Translations under genes and position numbers: made by a program
Assembly (NCBI RefSeq): GCF_013778505.1
Contig: NZ_JAAOWU010000003.1
Coordinates: forward strand, 124,001 to 188,000
DNA length: 64,000 nt
Direction of reading: 5' to 3'
Source of the DNA: Pseudomonas sivasensis
GTDB taxonomy: Bacteria > Pseudomonadota > Gammaproteobacteria > Pseudomonadales > Pseudomonadaceae
Part shown: piece by piece, positions 16,290 through 26,119 of the stretch
Position numbering within the stretch: position 1 is the stretch's first letter
Layout of the letters: the number at the start of each line of letters is the position of its first letter
The notes under the pieces: model-generated
What the model was told of the DNA's origin: nothing
What the model saw: only the letters and a program-made list of their open reading frames with translations
Database searches by the model: none

Positions 16290-17609
16290 TTAGTCCGTGG
16301 TAATCCGCGAATGTTTGCGGGTGTCTTTCATGGTCACGTAGACCATCAGCGACACCGCGATACACGCAGTCACGTACCAGTAGTAGCCGGTTTCCATCCC
16401 GATGCTCTTGAACCACAGCGCGATGTATTCAGCTGTACCGCCGAAGATCGACACGGTCAGTGCATACGGCAGGCCCACGCCCAGGGCACGGATTTCGGTC
16501 GGGAACAGTTCGGCCTTCACCACCGCGTTGATCGAGGTGTAGCCACTGACGATGATCAGCGCGGCCATGATCACGAAGAACGCACCCCACCAGGACTGGA
16601 TGGTGTGCAGGGTGGTGAGGATAGGCACGGTGAACAGGGTGCCGAGGATGCCGAAGGCGATCAGGATCGGACGACGGCCGACTTTGTCGGACAGCCCGCC
16701 GATGATGGGCTGCAGGCACATGAACAGAAACAGCGTGGCCGCCGAGATGGTGGTGGAGTCGGAGATGCTCATCCCGACGGTGTTCACCAGGTATTTCTGC
16801 ATGTAGGTGGTGTAGGTGTAGAACGCCAGGGTGCCGCCCATAGTCAGGCCGACCACGGTCATCAGTTCCTTGGGGTGACGCATCAAGGTGCGCATTGCGC
16901 TTTCCTTGGCTTTTTCTTTCTTGGTGAAGGACTCGGTTTCTTCCATGCCACGACGCAGATACAGCGCGACGACTGCGCACAGGGCGCCGATGGCGAACGG
17001 GATACGCCAGCCCCACGCGTACAGTTGCTCGGTGGTGAGTACCTGTTGCAGCACGATCAGCACCGCCAGCGCGATGAGCTGGCCGGAGATCAGGGTTACG
17101 TACTGGAAACTGGAGTAGAAGCCGCGACGTTCCTTGGTCGCCATCTCGCTGAGGTAGGTGGCGGAGGTGCCGTATTCGCCGCCGACTGATAGCCCCTGCA
17201 GCAAACGGGCAAACACCAGCAGGATGGGCGCACCGATACCAATGGATTCATAGCCCGGGCTCAGGGCAATCAGCAGCGAGCCGAAGCACATCAGGTAGAC
17301 CGAGGCCATCAGGGCTTTTTTACGCCCGACCTTGTCGGCGTACAGGCCCATCAGCCAGCCACCGATCGGGCGCATCAGGAAGCCCACGGCGAAGATCGCG
17401 GCGGTGTTGAGCAGTTGGGCGGTGGTGTCGCCTTTCGGGAAGAAGGCTTTGGCGAAGTACAGCGAGAAAGCGGCGTAGACGTACCAGTCGTACCACTCGA
17501 CCATGTTGCCGACCGATCCGCTGAAGATCGATTTGATGCGGCTGGAGGTGGTGCGTTCTTTTGCCGGCGCTGCCGCCGACCCCAGAGGCAGGGAGTTGGA
17601 GTTATCCAT
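16290..17609 (-). CDS. kgtP: MFS alpha-ketoglutarate/dicarboxylate:proton symporter
   Basis: The 439-residue metabolite:H+ symporter (MHS branch of the major facilitator superfamily) has twelve predicted membrane helices. Family marks are SGSVGNMVEWYDWYVYAAFS near the N-terminus, the loop motif ADKVGRKKAL and VGGEYGTSATYLSEMA. It resembles KgtP and the P. aeruginosa C5-dicarboxylate transporter PA5530. The ATG at 17609 has AAGGA at the right distance; the upstream ATG at 17624 does not. A sigma-54 promoter and two enhancer-like palindromes precede it, and the neighbouring NtrC-type regulator is the likely activator. Confidence 0.9.
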   Translation of the reverse strand: MDNSNSLPLGSAAAPAKERTTSSRIKSIFSGSVGNMVEWYDWYVYAAFSLYFAKAFFPKGDTTAQLLNTAAIFAVGFLMRPIGGWLMGLYADKVGRKKALMASVYLMCFGSLLIALSPGYESIGIGAPILLVFARLLQGLSVGGEYGTSATYLSEMATKERRGFYSSFQYVTLISGQLIALAVLIVLQQVLTTEQLYAWGWRIPFAIGALCAVVALYLRRGMEETESFTKKEKAKESAMRTLMRHPKELMTVVGLTMGGTLAFYTYTTYMQKYLVNTVGMSISDSTTISAATLFLFMCLQPIIGGLSDKVGRRPILIAFGILGTLFTVPILTTLHTIQSWWGAFFVIMAALIIVSGYTSINAVVKAELFPTEIRALGVGLPYALTVSIFGGTAEYIALWFKSIGMETGYYWYVTACIAVSLMVYVTMKDTRKHSRITTD

Positions 17610-17670
17610 TGAAGGATCCTTCATCTAGTTGTTTTTATGGAGCGGCGCGAGCGCTGCCTGGCTGGGCTAT

Positions 17671-17688
17671 AGCAGGAGCTGTGCCAGG
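17671..17688 (-). promoter_or_regulatory. sigma-54 (-24/-12) promoter of kgtP
   Basis: The minus strand reads CCTGGCACAGCTCCTGCT, matching TGGCAC-N5-TTGC with one mismatch in the -12 box. GG and GC have the required spacing. It lies about 62 bp ahead of the kgtP start codon. Confidence 0.8.
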
Positions 17689-17727
17689 TAGATGAAGGCC
17701 CGATCTAGAAGGGTTTGCAGATTTTTT

Positions 17728-17745
17728 TGAGCGGAAACTTGCTGA
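17728..17745. promoter_or_regulatory. enhancer-like palindrome 1 upstream of kgtP (imperfect)
   Basis: TGAGCGGAAACTTGCTGA is an imperfect copy of the perfect palindrome at 17759, centred 32 bp (three helical turns) from it and about 57 bp upstream of the -24/-12 promoter. Confidence 0.6.
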
Positions 17746-17758
17746 AGATTCGGGGCCA

Positions 17759-17778
17759 ATGAGCGGAAATCCGCTCAT
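17759..17778. promoter_or_regulatory. enhancer-like palindrome 2 upstream of kgtP (perfect)
   Basis: ATGAGCGGAAATCCGCTCAT has perfect 8-bp arms. It overlaps the stop codon of the regulator gene. Position and symmetry fit an activator site for the adjacent NtrC-type regulator. Confidence 0.65.
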
Positions 17779-19109
17779 TCGTCCTTGAGGAACATGTCCC
17801 GTGCAAGGCCATGGCGCTGCATCTTTTCATTGAACGTCCGGCGGGGCAGTTGCAGCTCCGTCAATACCGCCTTGATATCGCCCTTGTGCCGGGTCAAGGC
17901 GGCCTTCAGGCAATGGGCTTCGAAGGCTTCCTGCTGCGCAGCCAGTGATTGCCCGGCCTCGATGCCCTCCGGCTCCGGCTCGCCAAGGCCTAATACCTGG
18001 CGCTCGGCGACGTTGGCCAGTTCACGCACATTGCCGGGCCAGTCATGGCTGAGCAGGCGCCCCAAGGCTGGGCCGCTCAACGGCTCGGGCGTGCGGCCTA
18101 AGCGTTCGGCAGCGCTGTGGGCAAAGTGCTCGTACAGCAGCGGAATATCTTCACGACGCTCGCGCAAGGGCGGCAGGCGCAATTGTGCGACGGTGAGGCG
18201 ATAGGCCAAGTCTTCGCGAAAGCGTCCGGCGCGGGCCTCTTCGAGCAGGTCAGGCTTGGTCGCGGCAATGATGCGCAAGTCCACATGGATGCTCTGGTTG
18301 GAGCCCAGTCGTTCCAGTTTTTGTTCTTGCAATACCCGCAACAGTTTCACTTGTTGGGCCAAGGGCATGCTTTCGATTTCATCCAGGAACAGCGTGCCGC
18401 CGTGAGCGTACTCCAGCTTGCCGATGCGCTTGCCCTGGGCGCCGGTGAACGCGCCGCTTTCGTGGCCAAACAACTCGGCTTCAAACAACTGCTCGGGAAT
18501 TGCCGCGCAATTGAGCGCCACAAACGGCTTCTTGGCCCGCGGGCCGAAATCATGCAGGCAGCGCGCGACCAGTTCTTTACCGCTGCCGGTCTCGCCACGG
18601 ATCAACACGTTGACCGGCAAGCTGGCCAAGTCGAGCACCTGGCGGCGCAGATTCTGCAACCCGCGGGACACGCCGAGCAGGCTGGATTCAAGCTGCGAGC
18701 GGTGATCGGCCTGTTGATGCAGGCGACGGTTTTCCAGGATCAGTCCGCGTTTGTCCAATGCACGTCGCAGGCTGTTGAGCAGGGCCTCGGGACTGAAGGG
18801 TTTTTCCAGAAAATCGTAGGCGCCGTCGCGCATGGCTTCGACGGCCATCGGCACGTCGCCGTGACCAGTGAGCAATATCACCGGCAAGTCGGCGTCGCGG
18901 CGCTGTACTTCGGCGAGCAATTCCAGGCCGCTGAGACCAGGCATGCGTACGTCGCTCAGGATCACACCGGGAAAGTCTTTGGGCAGGTGCGCCAGGCATT
19001 CCTCGGCGCGGCTGAACAACTGCACCTCAAACCCTGAGAGGCTCAACCACTGCTCCACGGCCGTGCGAATGCTGGCTTCGTCATCGACCACAATCACCGC
19101 ATTCAGCAT
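17775..19109 (-). CDS. sigma-54-dependent response regulator (DctD/MifR-like)
   Basis: The 444-residue NtrC-family activator has a receiver domain (1-120, phosphoacceptor Asp53 in VILSDVRMPGLSG), an AAA+ domain (about 142-370, Walker A GETGSGKE at 169-176, sigma-54 contact loop GAFTGA at 216-221) and a C-terminal Fis-type helix-turn-helix (about 400-440). Its gene overlaps the partner kinase gene by 7 bp. The permease gene downstream carries a sigma-54 promoter, so the pair probably switches on dicarboxylate uptake, as MifS/MifR do for alpha-ketoglutarate in P. aeruginosa. Confidence 0.92.
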   Translation of the reverse strand: MLNAVIVVDDEASIRTAVEQWLSLSGFEVQLFSRAEECLAHLPKDFPGVILSDVRMPGLSGLELLAEVQRRDADLPVILLTGHGDVPMAVEAMRDGAYDFLEKPFSPEALLNSLRRALDKRGLILENRRLHQQADHRSQLESSLLGVSRGLQNLRRQVLDLASLPVNVLIRGETGSGKELVARCLHDFGPRAKKPFVALNCAAIPEQLFEAELFGHESGAFTGAQGKRIGKLEYAHGGTLFLDEIESMPLAQQVKLLRVLQEQKLERLGSNQSIHVDLRIIAATKPDLLEEARAGRFREDLAYRLTVAQLRLPPLRERREDIPLLYEHFAHSAAERLGRTPEPLSGPALGRLLSHDWPGNVRELANVAERQVLGLGEPEPEGIEAGQSLAAQQEAFEAHCLKAALTRHKGDIKAVLTELQLPRRTFNEKMQRHGLARDMFLKDE

Positions 19110-20869
19110 AGGTCCGGCGTCTCCAGCGCGATGGGCAAGGTCAGGGTGAAAGTCGCGCCGTCGCCCTGGTTATCGGCGATCAGGCGTCCACCCAGTTCGT
19201 GCACGATAGCGAAGGACACCGCCAGCCCTAAACCGAGGCCGTCACCCACCGGCTTGGTGGTGAAGAACGGATCGAACACGTTGTTCAGGTGTTCTTCGGG
19301 GATCCCGCCGCCGCTGTCGCTGACGGTCAAAAGCCAAAGCTGTTGGTCGGCGTGCAGGCGGATCTCAAGGCGCTTGCGCGGTTTGTCGGCCATGGCGTCG
19401 AGGGCGTTGCGCAGCAGGTTGATCAGTACTTGTTCCAGGCGGATGGCATCGCCGCGCACCCAAGCCGGGCGTGTCAGGTCCAGCACGACGCCAATGGCTT
19501 CATCGCGCAGGCGCGCGTCGAGCAGATGCAGGGACTGGTCGACCACCGTGGCCAGGTCCAGGCGTTCGCGCAGGCCACTAGGACTTTTGCGAGCGAAGGT
19601 CTTGAGATGGCCGGTGAGTGCGGCCATGCGCGTGAGCATGTCGTCCAGCGGCGTGAGCGCCTTGTAGGCGTCGTCCACACGGCCGTGATCCAGCAACAGG
19701 CGCAGGGTAGCAAGCTGCATGCGCTGGGCCGTGAGTGGCTGGTTGATTTCGTGGGCGAGGGCGGCGGACATCTGCCCCAGCGCCGCCAGCTTGGCTGATT
19801 GCACCAAACCATCCTGGGCGGTGCGCAGGGCCTGGGTGCGTTCTTCCACCAGTTGCTCCAGCTCTTCACGGCTGCGCTGGCGCAAGCGGGCCAGGCGCCA
19901 GCGTTGGCTCAGGAACAGCGCGAGGAACACCAGTGCCAGCCAGGAACCGGCGGCGGCCAGTCCCGCGTTGCGTTGGTCTTCAAAAGGAAATTGCGGTTTG
20001 CGCAGCAGGTGCAGGGTCCAGCCTTCTGCCTTCAATGGCAGGGATTCCCAGATGTATTGGGCGCTGCCGTCGGGGCCGTTGACGCGCATCAGGTGACTGT
20101 TTTCGTCGAAGCGCTGCAGGGTGTCGGTTTCCAGCGCCAGCAGTTGTTTCTTGTCGTACTGGCGGGTGGCCTTGAGCTCAGCGAGGTCATTGGCCGATAG
20201 CGGCCGCAGGTTCCGATAGCGCCAGCCAGGCTGGTTGGCAATGAACACGATGCCACGCGCATCGCTGACCAGCAGCAAGTCATTCCCCTGGGCCCATTCT
20301 TGCTCAAGCTCAGGGAACTCCAGCTTCACCACCATGGCGCCAAGGAACTGCTCGTGTTCATCGAGCACCGCGCTGGAAAGGAAGTAACCCGGAATCCCGG
20401 TGGTCACTCCCACCGCGTAAAAGCGCCCGGTGCCCTGGCTTTTGGTCTGGCTGAAATACGGCCGAAATGCATAGTTGTGCCCGACGTAACTGCTCGGCAG
20501 CGCCCAGTTGCTGGCAGCCACGGCCAGGCCGGTGCGGTCCATCAATTCCAGGGTGGACGACTGCGCGGCGCCGTTGATGCGTTCGAGCTTGCGGTTAAGC
20601 TCGTCCTGGGTAGCGGTGTCCAACGGGCCTTTTAACGCGCTGATCATTTCCGAGTCCAGTGCGAGCACGGCGGGCAGGGCGCGGTAGCGTTCGATCAGGG
20701 TGTGCAGCGAGTTGGCATATAACGCGAGCTGTTGGTTGGCGCGGGCGGCCTCATCCACGAGGGCCTGGCGTTCGGCCTGGCGCGTGGCCAATGCAGCGGC
20801 CAGCACCGCACCAGCGATGATCAACAGGGCGTAGAAGGTCAGGCGCAGGGGGCGAGGGATCGCGATCAT
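19103..20869 (-). CDS. DctB/MifS-like sensor histidine kinase
   Basis: The 588-residue membrane kinase has TM1 at about 12-30, a periplasmic double-PAS/Cache sensor (about 31-300) with the DctB-like stretch HNYAFRPYFSQTKSQGTGRF, TM2 at about 303-321, a coiled coil, then the H-box with His373 (ALAHEINQPLTAQR) and a HATPase domain (LINLLRNALDAM, DSGGGIP, GLGLAV). I chose the ATG at 20869 because the longer frame to 20938 runs back into the fumarase terminator hairpin. It partners the overlapping NtrC-type regulator, with a C4/C5-dicarboxylate as the likely signal. Confidence 0.9.
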   Translation of the reverse strand: MIAIPRPLRLTFYALLIIAGAVLAAALATRQAERQALVDEAARANQQLALYANSLHTLIERYRALPAVLALDSEMISALKGPLDTATQDELNRKLERINGAAQSSTLELMDRTGLAVAASNWALPSSYVGHNYAFRPYFSQTKSQGTGRFYAVGVTTGIPGYFLSSAVLDEHEQFLGAMVVKLEFPELEQEWAQGNDLLLVSDARGIVFIANQPGWRYRNLRPLSANDLAELKATRQYDKKQLLALETDTLQRFDENSHLMRVNGPDGSAQYIWESLPLKAEGWTLHLLRKPQFPFEDQRNAGLAAAGSWLALVFLALFLSQRWRLARLRQRSREELEQLVEERTQALRTAQDGLVQSAKLAALGQMSAALAHEINQPLTAQRMQLATLRLLLDHGRVDDAYKALTPLDDMLTRMAALTGHLKTFARKSPSGLRERLDLATVVDQSLHLLDARLRDEAIGVVLDLTRPAWVRGDAIRLEQVLINLLRNALDAMADKPRKRLEIRLHADQQLWLLTVSDSGGGIPEEHLNNVFDPFFTTKPVGDGLGLGLAVSFAIVHELGGRLIADNQGDGATFTLTLPIALETPDLC

Positions 20870-20918
20870 ACGGTGATGAGCAGGCACGGTAAGGGGCAAG
20901 CACCATACCACGCGCCAT

Positions 20919-20958
20919 AAAAAAGGCGACTGGGCCATGGGGCCGCAGTCGCCTTTAT
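20919..20958 (-). terminator. terminator of the fumarase gene
   Basis: AAAGGCGACT (20922-20931) pairs with AGTCGCCTTT (20947-20956), with inner GGCC pairing and a run of T on the minus strand side. It lies 17 bp past the fumarase stop. Confidence 0.85.
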
Positions 20959-20974
20959 CCTTGAGGGAAAGCGC

Positions 20975-22498
20975 TTACTGCACTTCTACCGCCAGGCTTT
21001 CACTGATCTTTTGTTGCCAGATGGCGGGACCGGTGATGTGCACGGATTCGCCTTTGCTATCGACTGCAACGGTGACCGGCATGTCTTTGACGTCGAACTC
21101 GTAGATCGCTTCCATACCCAGTTCGGCGAACGCGACAACCCGCGACTTCTTGATAGCTTGCGCCACCAGGTAAGCGGCGCCGCCCACGGCCATCAGGTAC
21201 ACGGCCTTGTGGTCCTTGATCGCGTCGATGGCGGTCGGGCCGCGCTCGGATTTGCCGATCATGCCCAAAAGGCCGGTTTGCTCAAGGATCTGACGGGTGA
21301 ACTTGTCCATCCGCGTCGCGGTGGTCGGGCCAGCCGGGCCAACCACTTCTTCGCGCACCGGATCAACCGGGCCGACGTAGTAGATGAAGCGACCCTTGAG
21401 GTCTACCGGCAGGGTTTCGCCCTTGTTCAGCATCTCGACCATGCGCTTGTGCGCAGCGTCGCGGCCAGTGAGCATCTTGCCGTTGAGCAACACGGTTTCG
21501 CCCGGTTTCCAGCTCTGGACTTCTTCCGGGGTCAGGGTGTCGAGGTTGACGCGACGAGCCGACGGGCCGGCTTCCCAGACGATTTCCGGGTAGGCGTCCA
21601 GCGGTGGCGCTTCCAGCGACGCAGGGCCCGAGCCGTCGAGCACGAAGTGCGCGTGACGGGTGGCGGCGCAGTTGGGGATCATGCACACCGGCAGGGAGGC
21701 GGCGTGGGTCGGGTAGTCCATGATCTTCACGTCGAGCACGGTGGTCAGGCCACCCAGGCCCTGAGCGCCAATGCCCAGTTGGTTGACCTTCTCGAACAGC
21801 TCCAGGCGCATCTCTTCGACACGGTTGGACGGGCCGCGCTTTTTCAGCTCGTGGATGTCGATGGACTCCATCAACACTTCTTTGGCCATCACTGCGGCTT
21901 TCTCGGCGGTGCCGCCGATGCCGATGCCGAGCATCCCCGGTGGGCACCAGCCGGCGCCCATGGTCGGAACAGTCTTGAGCACCCAGTCGACGATCGAGTC
22001 GGACGGGTTGAGCATGGCCATTTTTGATTTGTTCTCGGAACCACCACCTTTGGCCGCCACGTCCACTTCCACGGTGTTACCCGGGACGATGGAGTAGTGG
22101 ATCACGGCCGGGGTGTTGTCCTTGGTGTTTTTACGTGCACCGGCCGGGTCGGCCAGGATGGATGCGCGCAGGACGTTTTCCGGCAGATTGTAGGCGCGAC
22201 GCACGCCTTCGTTGATCATGTCGTCCAGGCCCATGGTGGCGCCATCCCAACGTACGTCCATGCCCACGCGCACGAACACGGTGACGATACCGGTGTCCTG
22301 GCAGATCGGGCGATGGCCGGTGGCGCACATGCGCGAGTTGATCAGGATCTGCGCCATGGAGTCACGGGCTGCCGGCGATTCTTCGCGCAGGTAGGCCTCG
22401 TGCATCGCCTGGATGAAGTCAACGGGGTGGTAGTAGGAAATGAATTGCAGGGCGTCGGCAACGCTCTGAATCAGGTCGTCTTGCTTGATCACGGTCAT
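20975..22498 (-). CDS. fumA: class I (iron-sulfur) fumarate hydratase
   Basis: The 507-residue enzyme interconverts fumarate and malate in the TCA cycle using a [4Fe-4S] cluster. Alpha and beta regions are fused in one chain as in FumA/FumB. Likely cluster ligands include the cysteines in MCATGHRPICQDTG, GWCPPGMLGIGIGG and VCMIPNCAATRHAHF. The ATG at 22498 has GAGGAG seven bases ahead; an upstream in-frame ATG at 22525 lacks this. A perfect 14-bp hairpin sits in the leader. The enzyme is oxygen-sensitive in the family, so Pseudomonas normally also has a class II FumC elsewhere. Confidence 0.95.
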   Translation of the reverse strand: MTVIKQDDLIQSVADALQFISYYHPVDFIQAMHEAYLREESPAARDSMAQILINSRMCATGHRPICQDTGIVTVFVRVGMDVRWDGATMGLDDMINEGVRRAYNLPENVLRASILADPAGARKNTKDNTPAVIHYSIVPGNTVEVDVAAKGGGSENKSKMAMLNPSDSIVDWVLKTVPTMGAGWCPPGMLGIGIGGTAEKAAVMAKEVLMESIDIHELKKRGPSNRVEEMRLELFEKVNQLGIGAQGLGGLTTVLDVKIMDYPTHAASLPVCMIPNCAATRHAHFVLDGSGPASLEAPPLDAYPEIVWEAGPSARRVNLDTLTPEEVQSWKPGETVLLNGKMLTGRDAAHKRMVEMLNKGETLPVDLKGRFIYYVGPVDPVREEVVGPAGPTTATRMDKFTRQILEQTGLLGMIGKSERGPTAIDAIKDHKAVYLMAVGGAAYLVAQAIKKSRVVAFAELGMEAIYEFDVKDMPVTVAVDSKGESVHITGPAIWQQKISESLAVEVQ

Positions 22499-22530
22499 GA
22501 GTCGCGCTCCTCTATAAGGGAACATTCAAT

Positions 22531-22575
22531 AAAGGTGGGCTCAGAGGGGTACATCGGTCGGCTGAGCCCACCTTT
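22531..22575 (-). promoter_or_regulatory. leader hairpin upstream of fumarase
   Basis: AAAGGTGGGCTCAG (22531-22544) and CTGAGCCCACCTTT (22562-22575) form a perfect 14-bp stem with a 17-nt loop, ending 33 bp before the start codon. No T-run follows on the minus strand, so it is not a standard terminator. Its role is unknown. Confidence 0.55.
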
Positions 22576-22716
22576 CCAAGGCACGCCAAAGTGGTGCAGG
22601 CGCGACGCTAAAAAGGCGCGGCAGTATAACCCGACGCGGTGGCCGATACACCCGACTATGGTCAAACTGTCGCAGGCATGATTCCCTGTGCGCGTCCCCT
22701 GTAATTGAGTCCTTAT

Positions 22717-23649
22717 ATGCCTGAACTGTACGTCGGCGAACGCCATTGGTCGGTAACTGCCGGCAGCAATCTGCTGGATGCCTTGAACCAGGCGGGTGTG
22801 GCCGTGCCCTACAGTTGCCGGGCGGGCAGTTGCCATGCGTGTTTGGTGCGCTGCCGGGGCGAGGTCGAGGACAAGCAGCCCGATGCCCTGAGCCCCGCGC
22901 AACGCCAGGACGGTTGGCGGTTGGCCTGCCAGTGCCAAGTGACGGGCGATCTGCAGGTCGAGGCGTTTGACCCGCTGCGTGACGGTTTGGCCGCCCTGGT
23001 GGTGGGTGCTGATTGGCTGAACTCGAATGTAGTGCGCCTGCGCCTGCAACCTGAGCGCGGTCTCCGTTATCGGGCTGGACAGCACCTGGTGCTGTGGGCA
23101 GGGCACGTCGCGCGGCCTTACTCCCTGGCAAGCCTGCCCCAGGAAGATGCATTTCTGGAGTTTCATATCGATTGCCGGCAGCCCGGTGAATTCAGTGATC
23201 TTGCCCGGCAGTTGCAGGTCGGGGATCAACTGCGCCTGGGCGAGCTACGCGGCGGCGCTTTGCAATACGATCCCGACTGGCAATCCCGGCCGCTTTGGCT
23301 GCTTGCCTCCGGCACTGGCCTCGGCCCGTTGTGGGGCGTGTTGCGCGAGGCTTTGCGCCAGGATCACCAAGGCGCCATTCGTGTGATTCACCTGGCCCAT
23401 GATGCCGACGGCCATTATCTGGCTGAACCCCTGATGGCGCTGGGTGCATGTCATCCGAACCTTACGGTGGAACTGTGGACCGCGGCCGAGTCGGCCCAGG
23501 CATTGGCGCAACTGCGGCTTGTTTCCCGGCAAACGCTCGCCTTACTCTGCGGACACCACGCCAGTGTCGAGGCGTTTTCCAAGCGCCTGTTTCTGGCGGG
23601 ACTGCCGCGTAATCAACTGCTGGCCGATGTGTTCCTGCCCCGTGGTTGA
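22717..23649 (+). CDS. ferredoxin-fused flavin reductase (FNR-type oxidoreductase)
   Basis: The 310-residue protein has an N-terminal plant-type [2Fe-2S] ferredoxin domain (about 1-90, ligands in PYSCRAGSCHACLVRC and LACQC), then an FAD-binding beta barrel (about 95-190, with RPYSLASLP) and a C-terminal NAD(P)H domain (about 190-305, with LLASGTGLGPLWGVL). It should pass electrons from NAD(P)H to a partner, like oxygenase reductase subunits, but no oxygenase gene is next to it. It is divergent from fumarase and is followed after 30 bp by the enoyl-CoA hydratase-family gene. Confidence 0.9.
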   Translation: MPELYVGERHWSVTAGSNLLDALNQAGVAVPYSCRAGSCHACLVRCRGEVEDKQPDALSPAQRQDGWRLACQCQVTGDLQVEAFDPLRDGLAALVVGADWLNSNVVRLRLQPERGLRYRAGQHLVLWAGHVARPYSLASLPQEDAFLEFHIDCRQPGEFSDLARQLQVGDQLRLGELRGGALQYDPDWQSRPLWLLASGTGLGPLWGVLREALRQDHQGAIRVIHLAHDADGHYLAEPLMALGACHPNLTVELWTAAESAQALAQLRLVSRQTLALLCGHHASVEAFSKRLFLAGLPRNQLLADVFLPRG

Positions 23650-23679
23650 GCGCTGAACTCTACAGCCGCGAGACTCACC

Positions 23680-24429
23680 ATGACCGACGCCATCCTGCTG
23701 CACCGCGAGCGCGGGTTGCTGACCCTGCAGCTCAACCGCCCGGAAAAGAGAAACGCCCTGACCCGCGCCATGTACACGCAACTGGCCGAGGCGCTGGAGC
23801 AGGCGGATGCCGACTCAGCGATCAGCGCTGTGCTGATCCAGGGCAGCAGCGAGTGTTTTACCGCCGGTAATGACATCGGCGATTTTCTTGAACAGCCGCC
23901 CAATGATCTCGACAGCCCAGCGTTTCATTTTATGAAAAGCCTACTCAACTGCCGTAAGCCGGTGATCGCGGCAGTGGCGGGAGTCGCGGTGGGGATTGGC
24001 ACAACCCTCCTGCTGCACTGTGACCTTGTTTACATCAGTCGTGATGCGCGCTTGCGTATGCCGTTCGTCAACTTGGGGCTGTGCCCGGAGTTTGGTTCGA
24101 GCCTGATCCTGCCGCGTTTGCTTGGGCATGCGAAGGCAGCTGAACTTTTGCTATTGGGCGAGGGGTTTACCGGGGAGCAGGCTGCCGCCTGGGGCATCGC
24201 CACTGAGGCGTTGGGCAGTGGTGAAGCGGCGTTGGCCAAGGCGCGGGAAATGGCTGAGCGTTTTGAAATCCTGGCGCCGGGGGCGGTGCAGGTGACCAAG
24301 CAATTGATGAAAAGTGTGGACCGTGATCAGTTACGCCAGGTCATCGAGGAGGAGGGCGCGTTGTTCGTCCAGCGCTTGAAGTCACCGGAGGCGATTGCGG
24401 CGTTATCGGGGTTTATCGCAAAACGCTAA
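23680..24429 (+). CDS. enoyl-CoA hydratase/isomerase family protein
   Basis: The 249-residue crotonase-fold protein has the oxyanion-hole region SSECFTAGNDIGDFL (about 57-70) and AAVAGVAVGIGTTLLLHCDL (about 97-115). In typical hydratases a Pro-Glu pair supplies one catalytic glutamate; the equivalent here reads Pro-Phe (residues 128-129), while Glu137 in LCPEFGSS sits where delta3,delta2-enoyl-CoA isomerases have theirs. An isomerase role is therefore as likely as hydration. It is probably cotranscribed with the ferredoxin reductase gene. Confidence 0.88.
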   Translation: MTDAILLHRERGLLTLQLNRPEKRNALTRAMYTQLAEALEQADADSAISAVLIQGSSECFTAGNDIGDFLEQPPNDLDSPAFHFMKSLLNCRKPVIAAVAGVAVGIGTTLLLHCDLVYISRDARLRMPFVNLGLCPEFGSSLILPRLLGHAKAAELLLLGEGFTGEQAAAWGIATEALGSGEAALAKAREMAERFEILAPGAVQVTKQLMKSVDRDQLRQVIEEEGALFVQRLKSPEAIAALSGFIAKR

Positions 24430-24443
24430 CCCACATGAAAAGC

Positions 24444-24476
24444 AAAAAACCCCGCCATTCGCATGGCAGGGTTTTT
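24444..24476. terminator. bidirectional terminator between enoyl-CoA hydratase-family and pyruvate kinase genes
   Basis: AAAAAACCCCGCCAT and ATGGCAGGGTTTTT form a stem with a 4-nt loop (one weak pair). A and T runs flank both sides, so it can serve both convergent genes. Confidence 0.9.
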
Positions 24477-24492
24477 GTTTTCAGCGTGTCAC

Positions 24493-25944
<1,452 letters not shown>

Positions 25945-26119
25945 GCACAGACTCCTGAGTTCAAGCGCTGAGGAAGGCTACTATGCTCTTTGGTTGTAGT
26001 CATTGTTCGTTTGCACTACTTATCGCCGATTCACTTGTTTTCGCGCCGATTGAATAGATGAACATCTTTGAAGATTTTGGACGAGGGGTCGATACACTGC
26101 ACAAGACAGGAGAACCTTC

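Noticed and set aside
20870..20938. Longer start for the DctB-like kinase gene
   Set aside because: It would place the start codon inside the fumarase terminator hairpin, and the added residues are not family-like.
25945..26119. TTGTAGTCATTGTT upstream of pykA as a HexR site
   Set aside because: The second half reads ATTG/GTT rather than ACAA, so it is not a match.
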